A stretch of DNA of 64,000 nucleotides, from NCBI GenBank assembly GCA_021831035.1, contig JAKBNL010000001.1, positions 62,001 to 126,000 on the forward strand, written 5' to 3'. Below the pieces are notes generated by a model, which was not told where the DNA came from, did no database searches, and saw only the letters and a program-made list of their open reading frames with translations. Source of the stretch: Actinomycetes bacterium (lineage in GTDB: Bacteria > Actinomycetota > Acidimicrobiia > Acidimicrobiales > RAAP-2). Below, one piece after another: positions 17,565-27,310 of the stretch; position 1 is the stretch's first letter; each line of letters begins with the position of its first letter. The position numbers and the translations under genes are program-made.

Positions 17565-20483
17565 GTGCGACAACCGGTCCGCGAGGACGACTCCGTCACG
17601 ACAGCATCTCGGGCGGGTCGGTCCTGGACGGACCGGAGGGTCCCGCGAGCGTTTCCGCGCCCGAGCCCGAGGGACCGGTACCATGCGGTCACGCGCACGC
17701 TGACCTTTCTCTTCAGCGACCTCGAGGGGTCGACGGCGCTCGTGCGTCGCCTCGGTGACGCCGCCTACGCCGACGTCCTGGCGGGCCACCATCGGGTGGT
17801 GCGCGAGGCCCTCTCCCGATGGGGCGGGCAGGAGGAGGGGACCCAGGGCGACGCCTTCTTCGCGACCTTTGAGTCGGCGAGCGCCGGGGTGAGCTGTGCC
17901 GTCGACATCGAGCGGCGGCTCCTCGCGCACCCCTGGCCGGACGGGGTCCGGGTGCGCGTGAGGATCGGCGTCCACACCGGGGAGGCTCGTGAGAACGAGA
18001 CCGGGCTCGTGGGCTACGAGGTCCACCGGGCGGCCCGGATCGCCGCCGTGGGGCACGGGGGCCAGGTCCTGCTGAGTGCCGCGACCGCCGGGCTGGTCGA
18101 GTCGACCCTGGACGAGGGGGTGGGCCTGGTCGACCTCGGTCCGCATCGCCTGAAGGACCTCGGTCGGCCCGAGACGATCTTCCAGGTGGTGGCACCCGAC
18201 CTCGACGCGTCGTTCCCACCCCTTCGATCTCTCGACAACCCCGAGCTCGCGAACAACCTCCCCGCCTCGCTCAGCCCATTCGTCGGGCGCGCGGAGGAGG
18301 TCACCGAGGTGGTGGCGAGGGTCCGCGGGTCTCGCCTCATCACCCTGGCGGGAGCCGGTGGCGCCGGGAAGACTCGTCTCGCCCTCCAGGCCGCCGCCGA
18401 GCTGCTCGAGGAGCCGGGCGACGGGGTGTGGCTCGTCGAACTGGCGCCCCTGACGAACCCGCAGGACGTGATCCCGGCGGTCCTCACGGTCTTCGGGGTG
18501 CAGCTCGACGCCGACGAGTCCCCCGAGGCAACCCTGGTTCGGGCCCTGCGGGGACTGGACGCACTCGTGATCCTCGACAACTGCGAGCACGTCGTGGACG
18601 AGGTCGCCAAGGTCGCCGACCTCGTCGGACGCAGCGCGCCCCGCGTGCGCATCCTCGCCACGTCGCGCGAACCCCTGGGCGTCGGGGGCGAGGAGGTGGT
18701 CCGGGTGCGCTCGATGGGCCTGGCGCCCCCGGACGCCGAGACCGTCGCCGAGGTGGTGGGACACGACGCGATCGACCTCTTCGTCGCTCGGGCGCGGGCC
18801 CACGATCGCGCCTTCACCCTCACCGACGACGGCGCGCGCCTGGTGGCCTCGGTCTGCCGTCGCCTCGACGGGATACCCCTCGCGATCGAGCTGGCCGCCG
18901 CGCGCACCGCGTCGATGTCGCTGACCGACCTCCACGACCGGCTCGACCAGCGGTTCCGTCTGCTCACCGGTGGTAGCCGCAATGCCCTGCCCCGTCAGCA
19001 GACGCTGGCCGCGACGATCGGCTGGTCCTACGACCTGCTCACTGAGGTCGAGCGGCGCGTGCTGCGTCGCCTCACCGTCTTCGTCGACGGCTTCGATCTC
19101 GCGGCCGCCGAGGCGGTGTGCGCCGCCGGTGATCTCGAGCGCTTCGACGTCGACGAGGTCGTGGGGTCGCTCGTCTCCAAGAGCCTCGTGGGGGCGGAGC
19201 GAGACCGCGAGTCCGTGCGCTACCGGCTGCTCGAGACGGTTCGCCAGTTCAGCGCGGACGCGCTCGTCGCGCAGGGCACTGACGAGGTGACCGACGCGCG
19301 GGCCCGCCACGCCGACCACTTCCTCGCCCGTTCGGCCGAGGGGCGCGTCGCACTCACCCACGGGGGCACGGCCGAGTGGATGCACCGGTTCGACCTCGAG
19401 TGGGGGAACCTGCGGGCCGCCGCGCTGTTCCTCCTCGACGGGCCGGACCGCGCCGTCGACGGGCTGCGCCTCCTCGCGAACCTGACGATGTACATCGGGT
19501 CGACGGCGCGGGTGGACGTCCGTGACCTCATCGCGGCTGCGCTCGAGCACGTCGACGAGGCGCCCGACGAGGTGCGCGCGCTGATCCTGTTCGAGGACGT
19601 CATGGTGCGCTCGTCGCGGATCGCCGACGAGGGGTCGCTGCGCGGGGTCGTGCGCGACATCGAACGGGTCGTGGAGGTGGCGCGCGAAGCGGGTGACCAG
19701 GAGACCGAGATGCGAGCTCTCCAGGGGCTGGTTAACTTCCGCCGGGGCCTCAGCGAGAGCCTCGACGACGTCGACGTCGCGCGGATCGAGTCCCTCGCCA
19801 CGACGTCGACGGACGACGTCGTGGCCGGGAGCGCCCACCTCGTACTGGCTCGACTCCCCCTCAGCGCGTCGGGGACCCCCGAGGAGTGGAGTGAGGGCGA
19901 CGCGCGGCGTCGGCGGGCGATCGAGTGCTTCCGGCGTGCGGGATCCCTGATCGACGTCTGCACCGTCCTCATCCAGCTCAGCCTCACGGCCATGATGGAC
20001 GGGAGCCCCCTCGACGCCTCCCTCGCGATCAACCTCGAGGCCCTGGAACTGGCCCGTGAGATCGGCGCCCAGGGGCACTACTCGATCGTCTCGACGAACC
20101 TCGCCACGACCTACGCCCTCGACGGCCAGCTCGAACGGGTCGACGAGTACCTGAGGCCCATCGTGCGCTGGATCAAGAGTCACGACTCCATGACGGGGCT
20201 CGTTGGGTCGGCCGCGCTGGCCGGCGCGGCGGCGGCCCAGCACCGCGGCGACCTCGAAAGGGCGGCCGCCCTCATCGGCGCGGTCGACGCCCTCCTCGAC
20301 GAGCGGGCCACCTACGAGTACGTCTGGACGCCCCGCGAGCGCGCGATGTACGACGAGGTCGTGGCCTCGCTGCGGCAGGGCCTCGGTTCAGGTTTCGAGC
20401 GCGGCCGCCGCGCCGGGACCGAGCTGTCCCTCGAGGGGGTCATGGACCTCGTCGCCGACCGGGCCGGCGCGAGGGAGCGCTAG
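17565..20483 (+). CDS. Class III adenylate/guanylate cyclase fused to NB-ARC-like ATPase and TPR region
   Basis: A 972-residue regulator. The cyclase domain (about 43-215) begins TLTFLFSDLEGSTALVRRL, with metal Asp in FSDLEGST and GDAFFATF, and VHRAARIAA near its end. Next is a STAND-type ATPase: FVGRAEEV, Walker A GAGGAGKTR (about 265), Walker B LVILDNCEH and TSREPLG. The rest (about 600-970) is helical, TPR-like. No DNA-binding domain is seen at either end. The only in-frame start is the GTG at 17565, which puts 42 low-complexity residues before the cyclase; a non-canonical start nearer is possible. The signal sensed is unknown. Confidence 0.9.
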   Translation: MRQPVREDDSVTTASRAGRSWTDRRVPRAFPRPSPRDRYHAVTRTLTFLFSDLEGSTALVRRLGDAAYADVLAGHHRVVREALSRWGGQEEGTQGDAFFATFESASAGVSCAVDIERRLLAHPWPDGVRVRVRIGVHTGEARENETGLVGYEVHRAARIAAVGHGGQVLLSAATAGLVESTLDEGVGLVDLGPHRLKDLGRPETIFQVVAPDLDASFPPLRSLDNPELANNLPASLSPFVGRAEEVTEVVARVRGSRLITLAGAGGAGKTRLALQAAAELLEEPGDGVWLVELAPLTNPQDVIPAVLTVFGVQLDADESPEATLVRALRGLDALVILDNCEHVVDEVAKVADLVGRSAPRVRILATSREPLGVGGEEVVRVRSMGLAPPDAETVAEVVGHDAIDLFVARARAHDRAFTLTDDGARLVASVCRRLDGIPLAIELAAARTASMSLTDLHDRLDQRFRLLTGGSRNALPRQQTLAATIGWSYDLLTEVERRVLRRLTVFVDGFDLAAAEAVCAAGDLERFDVDEVVGSLVSKSLVGAERDRESVRYRLLETVRQFSADALVAQGTDEVTDARARHADHFLARSAEGRVALTHGGTAEWMHRFDLEWGNLRAAALFLLDGPDRAVDGLRLLANLTMYIGSTARVDVRDLIAAALEHVDEAPDEVRALILFEDVMVRSSRIADEGSLRGVVRDIERVVEVAREAGDQETEMRALQGLVNFRRGLSESLDDVDVARIESLATTSTDDVVAGSAHLVLARLPLSASGTPEEWSEGDARRRRAIECFRRAGSLIDVCTVLIQLSLTAMMDGSPLDASLAINLEALELAREIGAQGHYSIVSTNLATTYALDGQLERVDEYLRPIVRWIKSHDSMTGLVGSAALAGAAAAQHRGDLERAAALIGAVDALLDERATYEYVWTPRERAMYDEVVASLRQGLGSGFERGRRAGTELSLEGVMDLVADRAGARER

Positions 20484-20559
20484 GCGCCCGCGCCTCGCGG
20501 TCGCCGGACCCTCTCACGCGGGTGCGTCGCGCCGCGGGCCGCGGGGTCGACGGAAGGCT

Positions 20560-21120
20560 TCAGGAGTCGGAGGGTGGGGGTCCCTCGCCGTCGCTGACTC
20601 GCGGTGGTGCCGAACGCACGACGCGGGCTGGTGAGCCCACGACGGTCGCGCCCGCGGGCACGTCGGCCAGGACGACGCTGTTGGCGCCGACCCGCGCGTC
20701 GTCGCCCACGATGATGGGTCCGAGCAAGGTCGCGCCGGCGCCGATCAGGACGCGGTCGCCCACCACGGGGTGGCGTCGTCCCGGGGTGTGGCCGAGCCCG
20801 CCGAGGGTGACGCCGTGGAAGAGGGTGGCGTCGTCACCGATGACGGCCGTCTCACCGATCACGACGCCGACGGCGTGGTCGATGAAGACCCGGCGCCCGA
20901 GGGACGCGGCGGGGTGGATGTCCACCCCGGTGAGGACCCTCGCCGCGGAGGAGACGATCCGGGCGAGCAGCGGGTGGCGGGGGTGCAGGCAGTGGGCGAA
21001 CCGGTGGGCCCACAGGGCGTGAACCCCGGGGTAGGTGAGAGCGACCTCGAGACGCGAGCGCGCCGCGGGGTCGCGCTCGGTGGCCGCGGTGAGGTCCTCG
21101 GCGAGTCGCGCGAGCATCAC
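20560..21120 (-). CDS. cysE: Serine O-acetyltransferase CysE
   Basis: A 186-residue left-handed beta-helix enzyme making O-acetylserine from serine and acetyl-CoA. The hexapeptide region includes [24 protein letters not shown] and LFHGVTLGG, with the catalytic His residues in DHAVG and HGVTLG. It is the short actinobacterial type without a long N-terminal helical domain. Its start overlaps the stop of cysK by 4 nt, and the two products form the cysteine synthase pathway and complex. The C terminus is Pro/Ser rich instead of the usual terminal Ile. Confidence 0.95.
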   Translation of the reverse strand: MMLARLAEDLTAATERDPAARSRLEVALTYPGVHALWAHRFAHCLHPRHPLLARIVSSAARVLTGVDIHPAASLGRRVFIDHAVGVVIGETAVIGDDATLFHGVTLGGLGHTPGRRHPVVGDRVLIGAGATLLGPIIVGDDARVGANSVVLADVPAGATVVGSPARVVRSAPPRVSDGEGPPPSDS

Positions 21121-22055
21121 GCCGGGTCGTCAGCGAGCCCGGCGAAGAGCGGGGTCGACAGGTAACGCTCGCCGAACGAGGCGGCCACGGCGACGATCGT
21201 GAGGCCGCGCGACTCGGGCCGGCGGGCGACGTCGAGGGCGGCGGCGACGGCCGCGCCCGAGGAGATGCCGAGCAGTAGCCCCTCGCGGCGGGCGAGCGCT
21301 CGGGCTGTCTCGAGTGCGCGGGGCCCGTCGACCTGGATGATCTCGTCGACGAGCGAGCCGTCGTAGTTCGCCGGTACGAAGCCGGCCCCGATGCCCTGGA
21401 TCGGGTGGGGGCCCTTCGGCCCGCCCGAGAGAACGGCGGATTCTTTCGGCTCGACTCCGACGATGCGCAGCTCGGGTCGGCGGGGTTTGAGCCCCTGGGC
21501 GATCCCGGTGATCGTCCCCCCAGTGCCGACGCCCGCGACCACGACATCGACTTCGCCCCCGGTGTCCGCCCAGATCTCCTCGGCCGTGGTGACGCGGTGG
21601 GTCTCGGGATTGGCCGGGTTGTCGAACTGCTGAGGCATGAAGCCGCCCCGCTCGCGGGCCATCGACTCGGCCGCCGCGATGGCCCCGGGCATCCCGTCCG
21701 CGGCTGGGGTGAGGACGAGCTCGGCGCCGAAGGCGCGCAAGAGGGCCCGACGCTCCACGCTCATCGACTCGGGCATGGTGAACACGCACCGGTACCCCCG
21801 GGCGGCCGCGATCATGGCCAGGGCGATCCCGGTGTTCCCACTGGTCGGCTCGACGATGAGTCCGCCCGGGGCGAGTCGGCCGTCTCTCTCGGCGGCCTCA
21901 ACCATGGCCAGGGCGGCGCGGTCTTTGACCGAGCCCGAGGGGTTGAAGTACTCGAGCTTCACGAGCACGGTGGCGTCGAGGCCCTCGGTGAGCCGGTTGA
22001 GGCGCACCAAGGGGGTGTGGCCGATGAGATGCGTGATGTCGGGGGCGACGGGCAT
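21117..22055 (-). CDS. cysK: Cysteine synthase A (O-acetylserine sulfhydrylase)
   Basis: A 312-residue PLP enzyme that makes cysteine from O-acetylserine and sulfide. The PLP Lys is in [11 protein letters not shown] (about residue 44), substrate loop [13 protein letters not shown] phosphate loop [11 protein letters not shown], and PLP N1-binding Ser in GISSGAAV. It begins with the usual [20 protein letters not shown] purine run lies just before the ATG. It is the first gene of a two-gene unit with cysE. Confidence 0.96.
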   Translation of the reverse strand: MPVAPDITHLIGHTPLVRLNRLTEGLDATVLVKLEYFNPSGSVKDRAALAMVEAAERDGRLAPGGLIVEPTSGNTGIALAMIAAARGYRCVFTMPESMSVERRALLRAFGAELVLTPAADGMPGAIAAAESMARERGGFMPQQFDNPANPETHRVTTAEEIWADTGGEVDVVVAGVGTGGTITGIAQGLKPRRPELRIVGVEPKESAVLSGGPKGPHPIQGIGAGFVPANYDGSLVDEIIQVDGPRALETARALARREGLLLGISSGAAVAAALDVARRPESRGLTIVAVAASFGERYLSTPLFAGLADDPA

Positions 22056-22157
22056 AGGACCTCCTCGGGGACGGACGCTGCGTAGGGGCGAATCGAGCCT
22101 AGGGGTCGTCGTCAGCCGCGGGTGCGCTCGAGCGGACCCGCCGAGGCCGGATTGACC

Positions 22158-24233
22158 CTACGGGGCGACGTCGGCGTCCGGGACGACCCCCGACCGGTGT
22201 GGCCACCAGAACCACCTCCCCAAGGCGAGCGCGAGGGCCGGAACGAGGATGGTGCGCACGAGCAGGGTGTCGAGGAGGACCCCGGTGCAGACGATGACCC
22301 CGACCTGGGTGAGCGTGATGAGGGGGAGCACGCCGAGCACAAGGAAGACCGAGGCGAGGAGCACGCCGGCCGAGGTGATGACGCTCCCGGTCGAGCGCAG
22401 CGCCGCGAGCATCCCGGCGATCGGTCCGGCGCGCTCGGTCTCCTCCCTCGCTCGTGCCGTCAGGAAGATGTTGTAGTCCACCCCGAGCGCCACGAGGAAG
22501 AGGAAGGCGTAGAACGCGGTACCGGTGTCGAGGGCCGGGTAGTCGAGGATGTGGCGGAAGATCAGCCAGGCGATGCCCATCGCCGCGAAGTAGGAGGCGA
22601 GGACCGTCCCGAGCAGGAGCAGGGGCGCGACCAGCGAGCGCAGCAGCACGAGCAGGACGACCACCACCACGAGCAGGATGAGGAGCGAGAGGCGCAGGGC
22701 GTCGCGATTGAGGTAGTGGGCGAGGTCGAGGGTGGTCGCCGACTCCCCGCCGACGGCTGCCCGGGGCACGGTGGCGGCGAGTCGGTGACGCAGGGCTTCG
22801 ATGAGGGTGTAGGACGCGGGCGAGCTCGGCGCCGCGTCGGTGGTCAGGTCGAGCTCGGCCCAGGTCGCTGAGGTCGGCCCCCTCGACACCCCGACGACGC
22901 CCGGCACGGCCCGCGCGATCGTCTCGGTCCGGTCGCTCGAGCCGGTCGGGGCGACAACGACCACGGGCTCAGAGCGGCCGGCCGGGAAGGCGCTCGCCAG
23001 GATCTCCTGGCCGACGACGCTCTCGGGCCTCGCGGTGAAGCGCTGGATCGTCGAGAGTCCGGTCCTCGTCCCGACGCCGAAGGTCGCGGCGAGTGCCAGG
23101 GCGACGAGCGCGACGAGCGCGACCGTCCGGGGCCGGCGTGCCACGCCGGCCCCGACGCGGGCGAAGACCCGTCCGGCGTCACGTTGGTCACCGACGCGCG
23201 GCACGAGGGGCCAGAATGCGCCGCGCTCCGCGACGACGAGGGCCGCGGGCAGCACGAAGAGGGCGACGAGCGCGGCGACGACGATCCCGATGCCCGAGGC
23301 GAAGCCGAGAGCGCGCACCGACATCACCGAGGCGCTCAGCATGAGCGCCAGTGAGACGGTGACCGTGGTCGCCGAGGCCAGGACGGACTCGGCGGTGCGC
23401 CCGAGCGCTCGGTGCATGGCTCGGAACCGGTCGGCCTCGTGACGGAGCTCGTCGCGATAGCGGGCGATCAGCAAGAGCGCGTAGTCGGTCCCGGCGCCGA
23501 AGACCAGGACCTCGGCGATACCGGTCGACGAGCCGTCGAGGCGGACTCCCAGGTGGGGCGCGAGGTGACCCGCGATCGTGGCCGCGACCTGGTCGGCGAG
23601 TCCGATGACGAGGAGGGGGATGAGCCAGAGCACGGGGGATCGGTAGGTGAGCACGAGGAGGGCCGCCACCACGATGATCGTCGCGAGGAGGAGAGTCGTG
23701 TCGGCCCCGTTGAAGACCTGTCCCAGGTCAGCGGTGAAGGCGGGTCCGCCCGTGACGGCCGTCTCGACACCGCGGGGGTGGAGGTGGGCGAGCGACCGGC
23801 GCAGGGCGAGGACGCGGTTGGCGACCGCGTTCGAGCTGGGTGCCGTCGAGACGGCCAGGGTGACGACGGCCACCTCGCCGTTCCTTGACACGACCACCCC
23901 GCCGAGGGCCGCCGACGCCGAGCGCGGTGGCGTCGACGAGACGGTCTCGGCCAGTCGTGGGATGCTGGCGCGCACCGAGGAGAGCGCCGAGGCGCCGAGC
24001 GGGCGGTGGTCGGGCCGGTAGTAGACGACGATCGCCGGTTGGGCCGCGGCTCGCGGCAGGAGGCTCTGGCGGTGGGCGACGATCCACGACTGAGCCGTGT
24101 GCGGGAGCCCGCTGACGGTGCTCGGCTCGGCGAGGGGAACCGACCTCATGGAGACGACGCCACCGACGACGAGGACGAAGAGGACGAGGACTGCGACCGC
24201 GCTGCGGGTCCGATCGGGTGAGGGGGTGCGCAC
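22158..24233 (-). CDS. MMPL/RND-family membrane transporter
   Basis: A 691-residue transporter with two halves of six helices each, an N-terminal helix and two extracytoplasmic loops. Helix motifs GAGTDYALLLIARYRDE and ALGVDYNIFLTARAREE carry the Asp-Tyr pairs used for proton coupling in MmpL proteins. MMPL proteins export lipids, glycolipids or drugs. It is shorter than mycobacterial MmpL3 because there is no long cytosolic tail. The GTG start follows GGAGG. No lipid-synthesis genes lie next to it, so the cargo is unknown. Confidence 0.93.
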   Translation of the reverse strand: MRTPSPDRTRSAVAVLVLFVLVVGGVVSMRSVPLAEPSTVSGLPHTAQSWIVAHRQSLLPRAAAQPAIVVYYRPDHRPLGASALSSVRASIPRLAETVSSTPPRSASAALGGVVVSRNGEVAVVTLAVSTAPSSNAVANRVLALRRSLAHLHPRGVETAVTGGPAFTADLGQVFNGADTTLLLATIIVVAALLVLTYRSPVLWLIPLLVIGLADQVAATIAGHLAPHLGVRLDGSSTGIAEVLVFGAGTDYALLLIARYRDELRHEADRFRAMHRALGRTAESVLASATTVTVSLALMLSASVMSVRALGFASGIGIVVAALVALFVLPAALVVAERGAFWPLVPRVGDQRDAGRVFARVGAGVARRPRTVALVALVALALAATFGVGTRTGLSTIQRFTARPESVVGQEILASAFPAGRSEPVVVVAPTGSSDRTETIARAVPGVVGVSRGPTSATWAELDLTTDAAPSSPASYTLIEALRHRLAATVPRAAVGGESATTLDLAHYLNRDALRLSLLILLVVVVVLLVLLRSLVAPLLLLGTVLASYFAAMGIAWLIFRHILDYPALDTGTAFYAFLFLVALGVDYNIFLTARAREETERAGPIAGMLAALRSTGSVITSAGVLLASVFLVLGVLPLITLTQVGVIVCTGVLLDTLLVRTILVPALALALGRWFWWPHRSGVVPDADVAP

Positions 24234-24610
24234 GGTGCCTCCGCAGGAAGGGTCCCGCTCAGACTACGGTGCACGCACCCGTTGAGCCGCGGGTCGACCC
24301 CGCCGGCGACCCCGTGCGTCGTCTCGCCACCTCGCGGCACGCCCGAGATGGCTCGGGCACTCCTCGGGTGTCGGTCTCCGAGGGAGGGCGGAGGGAGTGG
24401 CGCGGCGCGGGGCCCCGAGCCGGGAACGTGTGGGGTGCTGGGCATCACGCGGGGGTCGATCCCTCGGGGGTCGAACCCTCGGGTGGCCGCTCGCTGGAGG
24501 CGGCGAGAGGCGCCGACTCGCGGGGGAGACCCGCGACCACCGGGACAACGGCGGCCCCGCGCCACCCACCGCGCCGCAGCACCCGACGCGATCGCGCCAG
24601 GGGCCCGCGG
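24234..24610. other. Gene-free stretch with a 15-bp tandem repeat
   Basis: No frame here looks like a protein: the two frames on each strand are Arg/Pro/Gly-rich with no family motif. The only structure noticed is a tandem repeat of GGGGGTCGATCCCTC at 24451-24465 and GGGGGTCGAACCCTC at 24466-24480. The promoter of the MMPL gene should lie at the left end. Confidence 0.5.
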
Positions 24611-25375
24611 CTAGGAAAACCGCACGGCGGCCAGGGTGAGGGCCAGGACGGGCCCGGCCCAGCACAGGGTCCGCAGCGCGTCCTCGAGGGGCGCGAGCAG
24701 TGACGCTCGCGTGATGGGGCGCGACTCCCCGTCCAAGTACTCGATCGTGCCGTCGAGCGCCCGGGTGCGACGTCGAAGCACGCGCGCCGGCGTGGAGAGC
24801 TGTCGCTGGATCCGCGTGAGCAGCGCACCGAAGGTGGCGGCTCCGACCGCGCCCGCGCTGAGGGTCCCGTGCTGGGCGAAGTACGCGGTCAGCACGGGAA
24901 AGGCACCCCAGCTGAGGACCAGGACGGTGCCGGTGTGCAGACGACCACCGAACAGCTCCAGGTTGTAGGCGAGAGCAACGCCGAATCCCACCACGATGAA
25001 GCCCGCGAGATAGGGGCTCACCACGATCATGCCCACGACGCCCAAGGCGACGGCACCGCCGAGGCCGAGGATCGAGGCGCCGACGAGCTGCCACCCGGGG
25101 ATGGTCGTCGCGAGTGGACGCCCGTGCAGTTCGTCGAGAGAGTGCGCACCCACCCCGACCGCGAGAAGGAACGCACCGAGTGTCGCGACCAGCTTGACCG
25201 CGTTGGTCGGTGCGCTGAGGCAGGCGCCAATCGTCACGAGGGAGAGGTGCAGCACCGTGTACGGGGGGTGCAGCACCGTCCACCACTCGCGCGCCCGACG
25301 CGACTGCAGGAACCTCGGCGCGGCGTAGTAGGCGGGACCTTGGGGCGAGAGGATGGGGCGAGTGTGCGTGGTCAC
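24611..25375 (-). CDS. Polytopic membrane protein, UbiA-like, unknown function
   Basis: A 254-residue protein with about seven membrane helices. Notable inter-helix motifs are GAHSLDELHGRPL and AYNLELFGGRLH, with WGAFPVLTAYFAQHG between later helices. Acidic loops with DELxGRP and NLELFG resemble the substrate loops of UbiA-like prenyltransferases, but the classical NDxxDxxxD motif is not seen, so enzyme activity is only a guess. The GTG start shares one base with the TAG of the upstream methyltransferase (TAGTG), so the pair is translationally coupled and probably modifies one lipid. Confidence 0.75.
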   Translation of the reverse strand: MTTHTRPILSPQGPAYYAAPRFLQSRRAREWWTVLHPPYTVLHLSLVTIGACLSAPTNAVKLVATLGAFLLAVGVGAHSLDELHGRPLATTIPGWQLVGASILGLGGAVALGVVGMIVVSPYLAGFIVVGFGVALAYNLELFGGRLHTGTVLVLSWGAFPVLTAYFAQHGTLSAGAVGAATFGALLTRIQRQLSTPARVLRRRTRALDGTIEYLDGESRPITRASLLAPLEDALRTLCWAGPVLALTLAAVRFS

Positions 25376-26139
25376 TAGTCGTCCGATCGAATGCCCGAGA
25401 TCACGAGTCCGCCGCCGAGGCTCATCCGGCGAGCCTCTACGTCGACGATGCCCGCGTCGTGCCAGGCCCGCAGGGTCCAGGGAACGGGAAAGCGGCGGTA
25501 GTGCGTCGAGATGCTCGGGCCCAGGAATCGCCCGACGTTCCACCACGCTCGCCCGCCGAGGACGCAGCCGACCGTGGGGAGCACCGCTCGGGTGTAGGCC
25601 CACCACGCGAGCCGCCAGCCGAGTCGCTCGGGAACGGCAAACTCAAGGCTCGCGACAGGACCGCCCGGCTTGACCACGCGGGCGAGCTCCGCGAGTGTCG
25701 CGGCCGGATCCTCGACGTAGCGCAGGAGATAGGTGAAGGTCAGCGCGTCGAACGTCGCGGTGGGGAAGGGCAGCTGCTCTCCGCGACCGACGACCAGGGC
25801 GACGCGTTCGCCGAGGCCCGCGGACGAGATGACGGCCTCACCCTGGCGCAGCATCGGCTCGCTGAGGTCGAGCCCGACGACCCGGGCCGAGGTCTCCCTC
25901 ACGAGTCGTCGAGTCACCGCACCCGGACCGCAGGCGACGTCGAGGATGAGGGCGGGTCGGTTGGCGACCACGCGTTCGACCATGGTCGCTCGCCAGCGAG
26001 GGTCCTGGCCGAGGGACAACAGCGTCGCGAGTGCGTCGTATCGCGGTGGCAAGGGCGCAAACAACTCCTGGGCGAACGCATTGGGCGCGTCGCGGTAACG
26101 CCGCGTTGACCTCGCCGTGACTCTCACGACGCGGACCAA
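25375..26139 (-). CDS. UbiE/MenG-like SAM-dependent methyltransferase
   Basis: A 254-residue class I methyltransferase. The opening region YDALATLLSLGQDPRWR is the UbiE/MenG hallmark; motif I is LDVACGPGAVTRRL, followed by VVGLDLSEPML and the VVKPGGPVASLEF strand. The family C-methylates quinone rings such as demethylmenaquinone. Coupling to a membrane protein suggests a membrane lipid or quinone substrate. Which quinone step it serves, or whether it is the housekeeping MenG, cannot be told from this window. Confidence 0.85.
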   Translation of the reverse strand: MVRVVRVTARSTRRYRDAPNAFAQELFAPLPPRYDALATLLSLGQDPRWRATMVERVVANRPALILDVACGPGAVTRRLVRETSARVVGLDLSEPMLRQGEAVISSAGLGERVALVVGRGEQLPFPTATFDALTFTYLLRYVEDPAATLAELARVVKPGGPVASLEFAVPERLGWRLAWWAYTRAVLPTVGCVLGGRAWWNVGRFLGPSISTHYRRFPVPWTLRAWHDAGIVDVEARRMSLGGGLVISGIRSDD

Positions 26140-26469
26140 GCGATATGTCGACGACGAGCGATCACCATCGTCATCGCCCCCCTGTCCGATACGAGCGTCA
26201 CTGCGCGGGGGCCTGGACCGTGCAGTGTGGTCACCTTAACGGCGGCGGTACGGCGCACGACGCTCTCCGCTGGTGCCGTGACACGGCACGCCCTCGCGGC
26301 GTGCGCAGGCTCCCGTGCAGGGGCCGCGACTCCAACCCCGTCGATATGCTGCGGGCGCGAGAAGTGGAGACGAGTCCCGTGCCGTGGAGTTCTCAGCGTG
26401 TGACGGGGCTGCCCAGGTCAAGTCGATCAGGTGGGTTGACAGTCCGAGGTCTCTTTCAGGATCCCTGGA

Positions 26470-26872
26470 GATGGTCGGACACCCGATCGGTGCGAGCCTG
26501 CGGATCCCGCGCTGACGACGTCGGCGGTGATAGGTCCGCTCGATCGAGGTCGCTGTGGTGGGGCGCAACTCGTCGCGGGTTACCCAGCGCCGGCGGCTGA
26601 CGACGTTGCGCTGGCGTAGCGAGTCGAACGACCTCGTAGCCGCGTTCTCATTCGCGGCGCCGACGCGGCCATCGAGTCCCGATCGACGCAACTCGTAGAC
26701 GGCGCGTCGCGGTAGAAGTTGGGAATCTCGCTATGGGGGCACCTTCATTGCTCAAGGTCTGCGTCGCTCGACGACGTCACAGGACGTTCACGGCGGGCGC
26801 AGTCGACGTTCGCGATTCGGTGGAGTGGCCGACGATGCGGTTGGACACGACGTCCGTCACGCCGCAGAGAGA
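26470..26872 (-). pseudogene. IS3-family transposase (OrfB) remnant
   Basis: A decayed integrase-core gene read in pieces. The 5' part contains CGVTDVVSNRIVGHSTESR, matching the DVYSNRIVGYSIDSR segment of IS3-family OrfB. After a frameshift and a stop comes RDSQLLPRRAVYELRRSGL (cf. SDRGSQFRSRRFV), then GRVGAANENAATRSF (cf. GRVGACGDNAAMESF) and RRRWVTRDELR with ERTYHRRRRQR, the usual C-terminal block. The catalytic DDE residues are not all retained. The element's ends were not located. Confidence 0.85.
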
Positions 26873-27076
26873 GGGCGACGCGCTGTCGGCGAAGGCAGGT
26901 GTGACTGAGGCTTTGCGATTGATCGCCTCACCCAGCGCATCGTAATCTGGGTCACCGATTCGATTCAGCTCCCAGCTCGTGGTGAACATCCTCGATGGGG
27001 CCATCCCTCAGCGCACGGCTCGGCGCGGCGGCATCGCCGACGCGGACTCTGGAGATCGCTGACTTCGGGTCACCCA

Positions 27077-27310
27077 TGGACACTCCGAGCGCGTGCGCGG
27101 GCGGGACCCATGTCCTCCTTCGGTTCGGTCGGCAATGCGTTCGTCAACGCGATAGTGGAGAGCGTCTAGTCAAGCAGGCGGGCCGAGTTGTGCGACCGCA
27201 AGAGATGGCGCACCCGTCTCGAGCTGACCGACGCCATGTTCGACCTCAACGAAGCCTTCTCCAATCGCTCACGAGGACTCTCGTCGCTCGACCACGTCTC
27301 ACTGGTAGCA
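27077..27310 (+). pseudogene. Second IS3-family transposase C-terminal remnant, opposite strand
   Basis: A fragment of a different IS3-family OrfB. The read-through peptide includes GPMSSFGSVGNAFVNAIVES, a TAG stop at 27167-27169, then RAELCDRKRWRTRLELTDAM and FDLNEAFSNRSR. This parallels the PSMGSVGDAYDNA...ESF...RRRWRTRxEL...FNRxRRHS block of IS3 relatives. The final RHSxLG motif has decayed to GLSSLDHV. It lies back-to-back with the minus-strand remnant, so two insertions are implied. Confidence 0.82.

Noticed and set aside
16158..20243. A minus-strand frame of 1361 codons extending the aminotransferase
   Set aside because: Everything upstream of 17501 is antisense to the cyclase-ATPase gene, rich in Arg/Gly/Pro/His without motifs; the ATG at 17501 has a perfect ribosome site.
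24146..24703. Overlapping frames in the gap between the MMPL and UbiA-like genes
   Set aside because: All are Arg/Gly/Pro-rich, overlap known genes at their ends, and show no family similarity.
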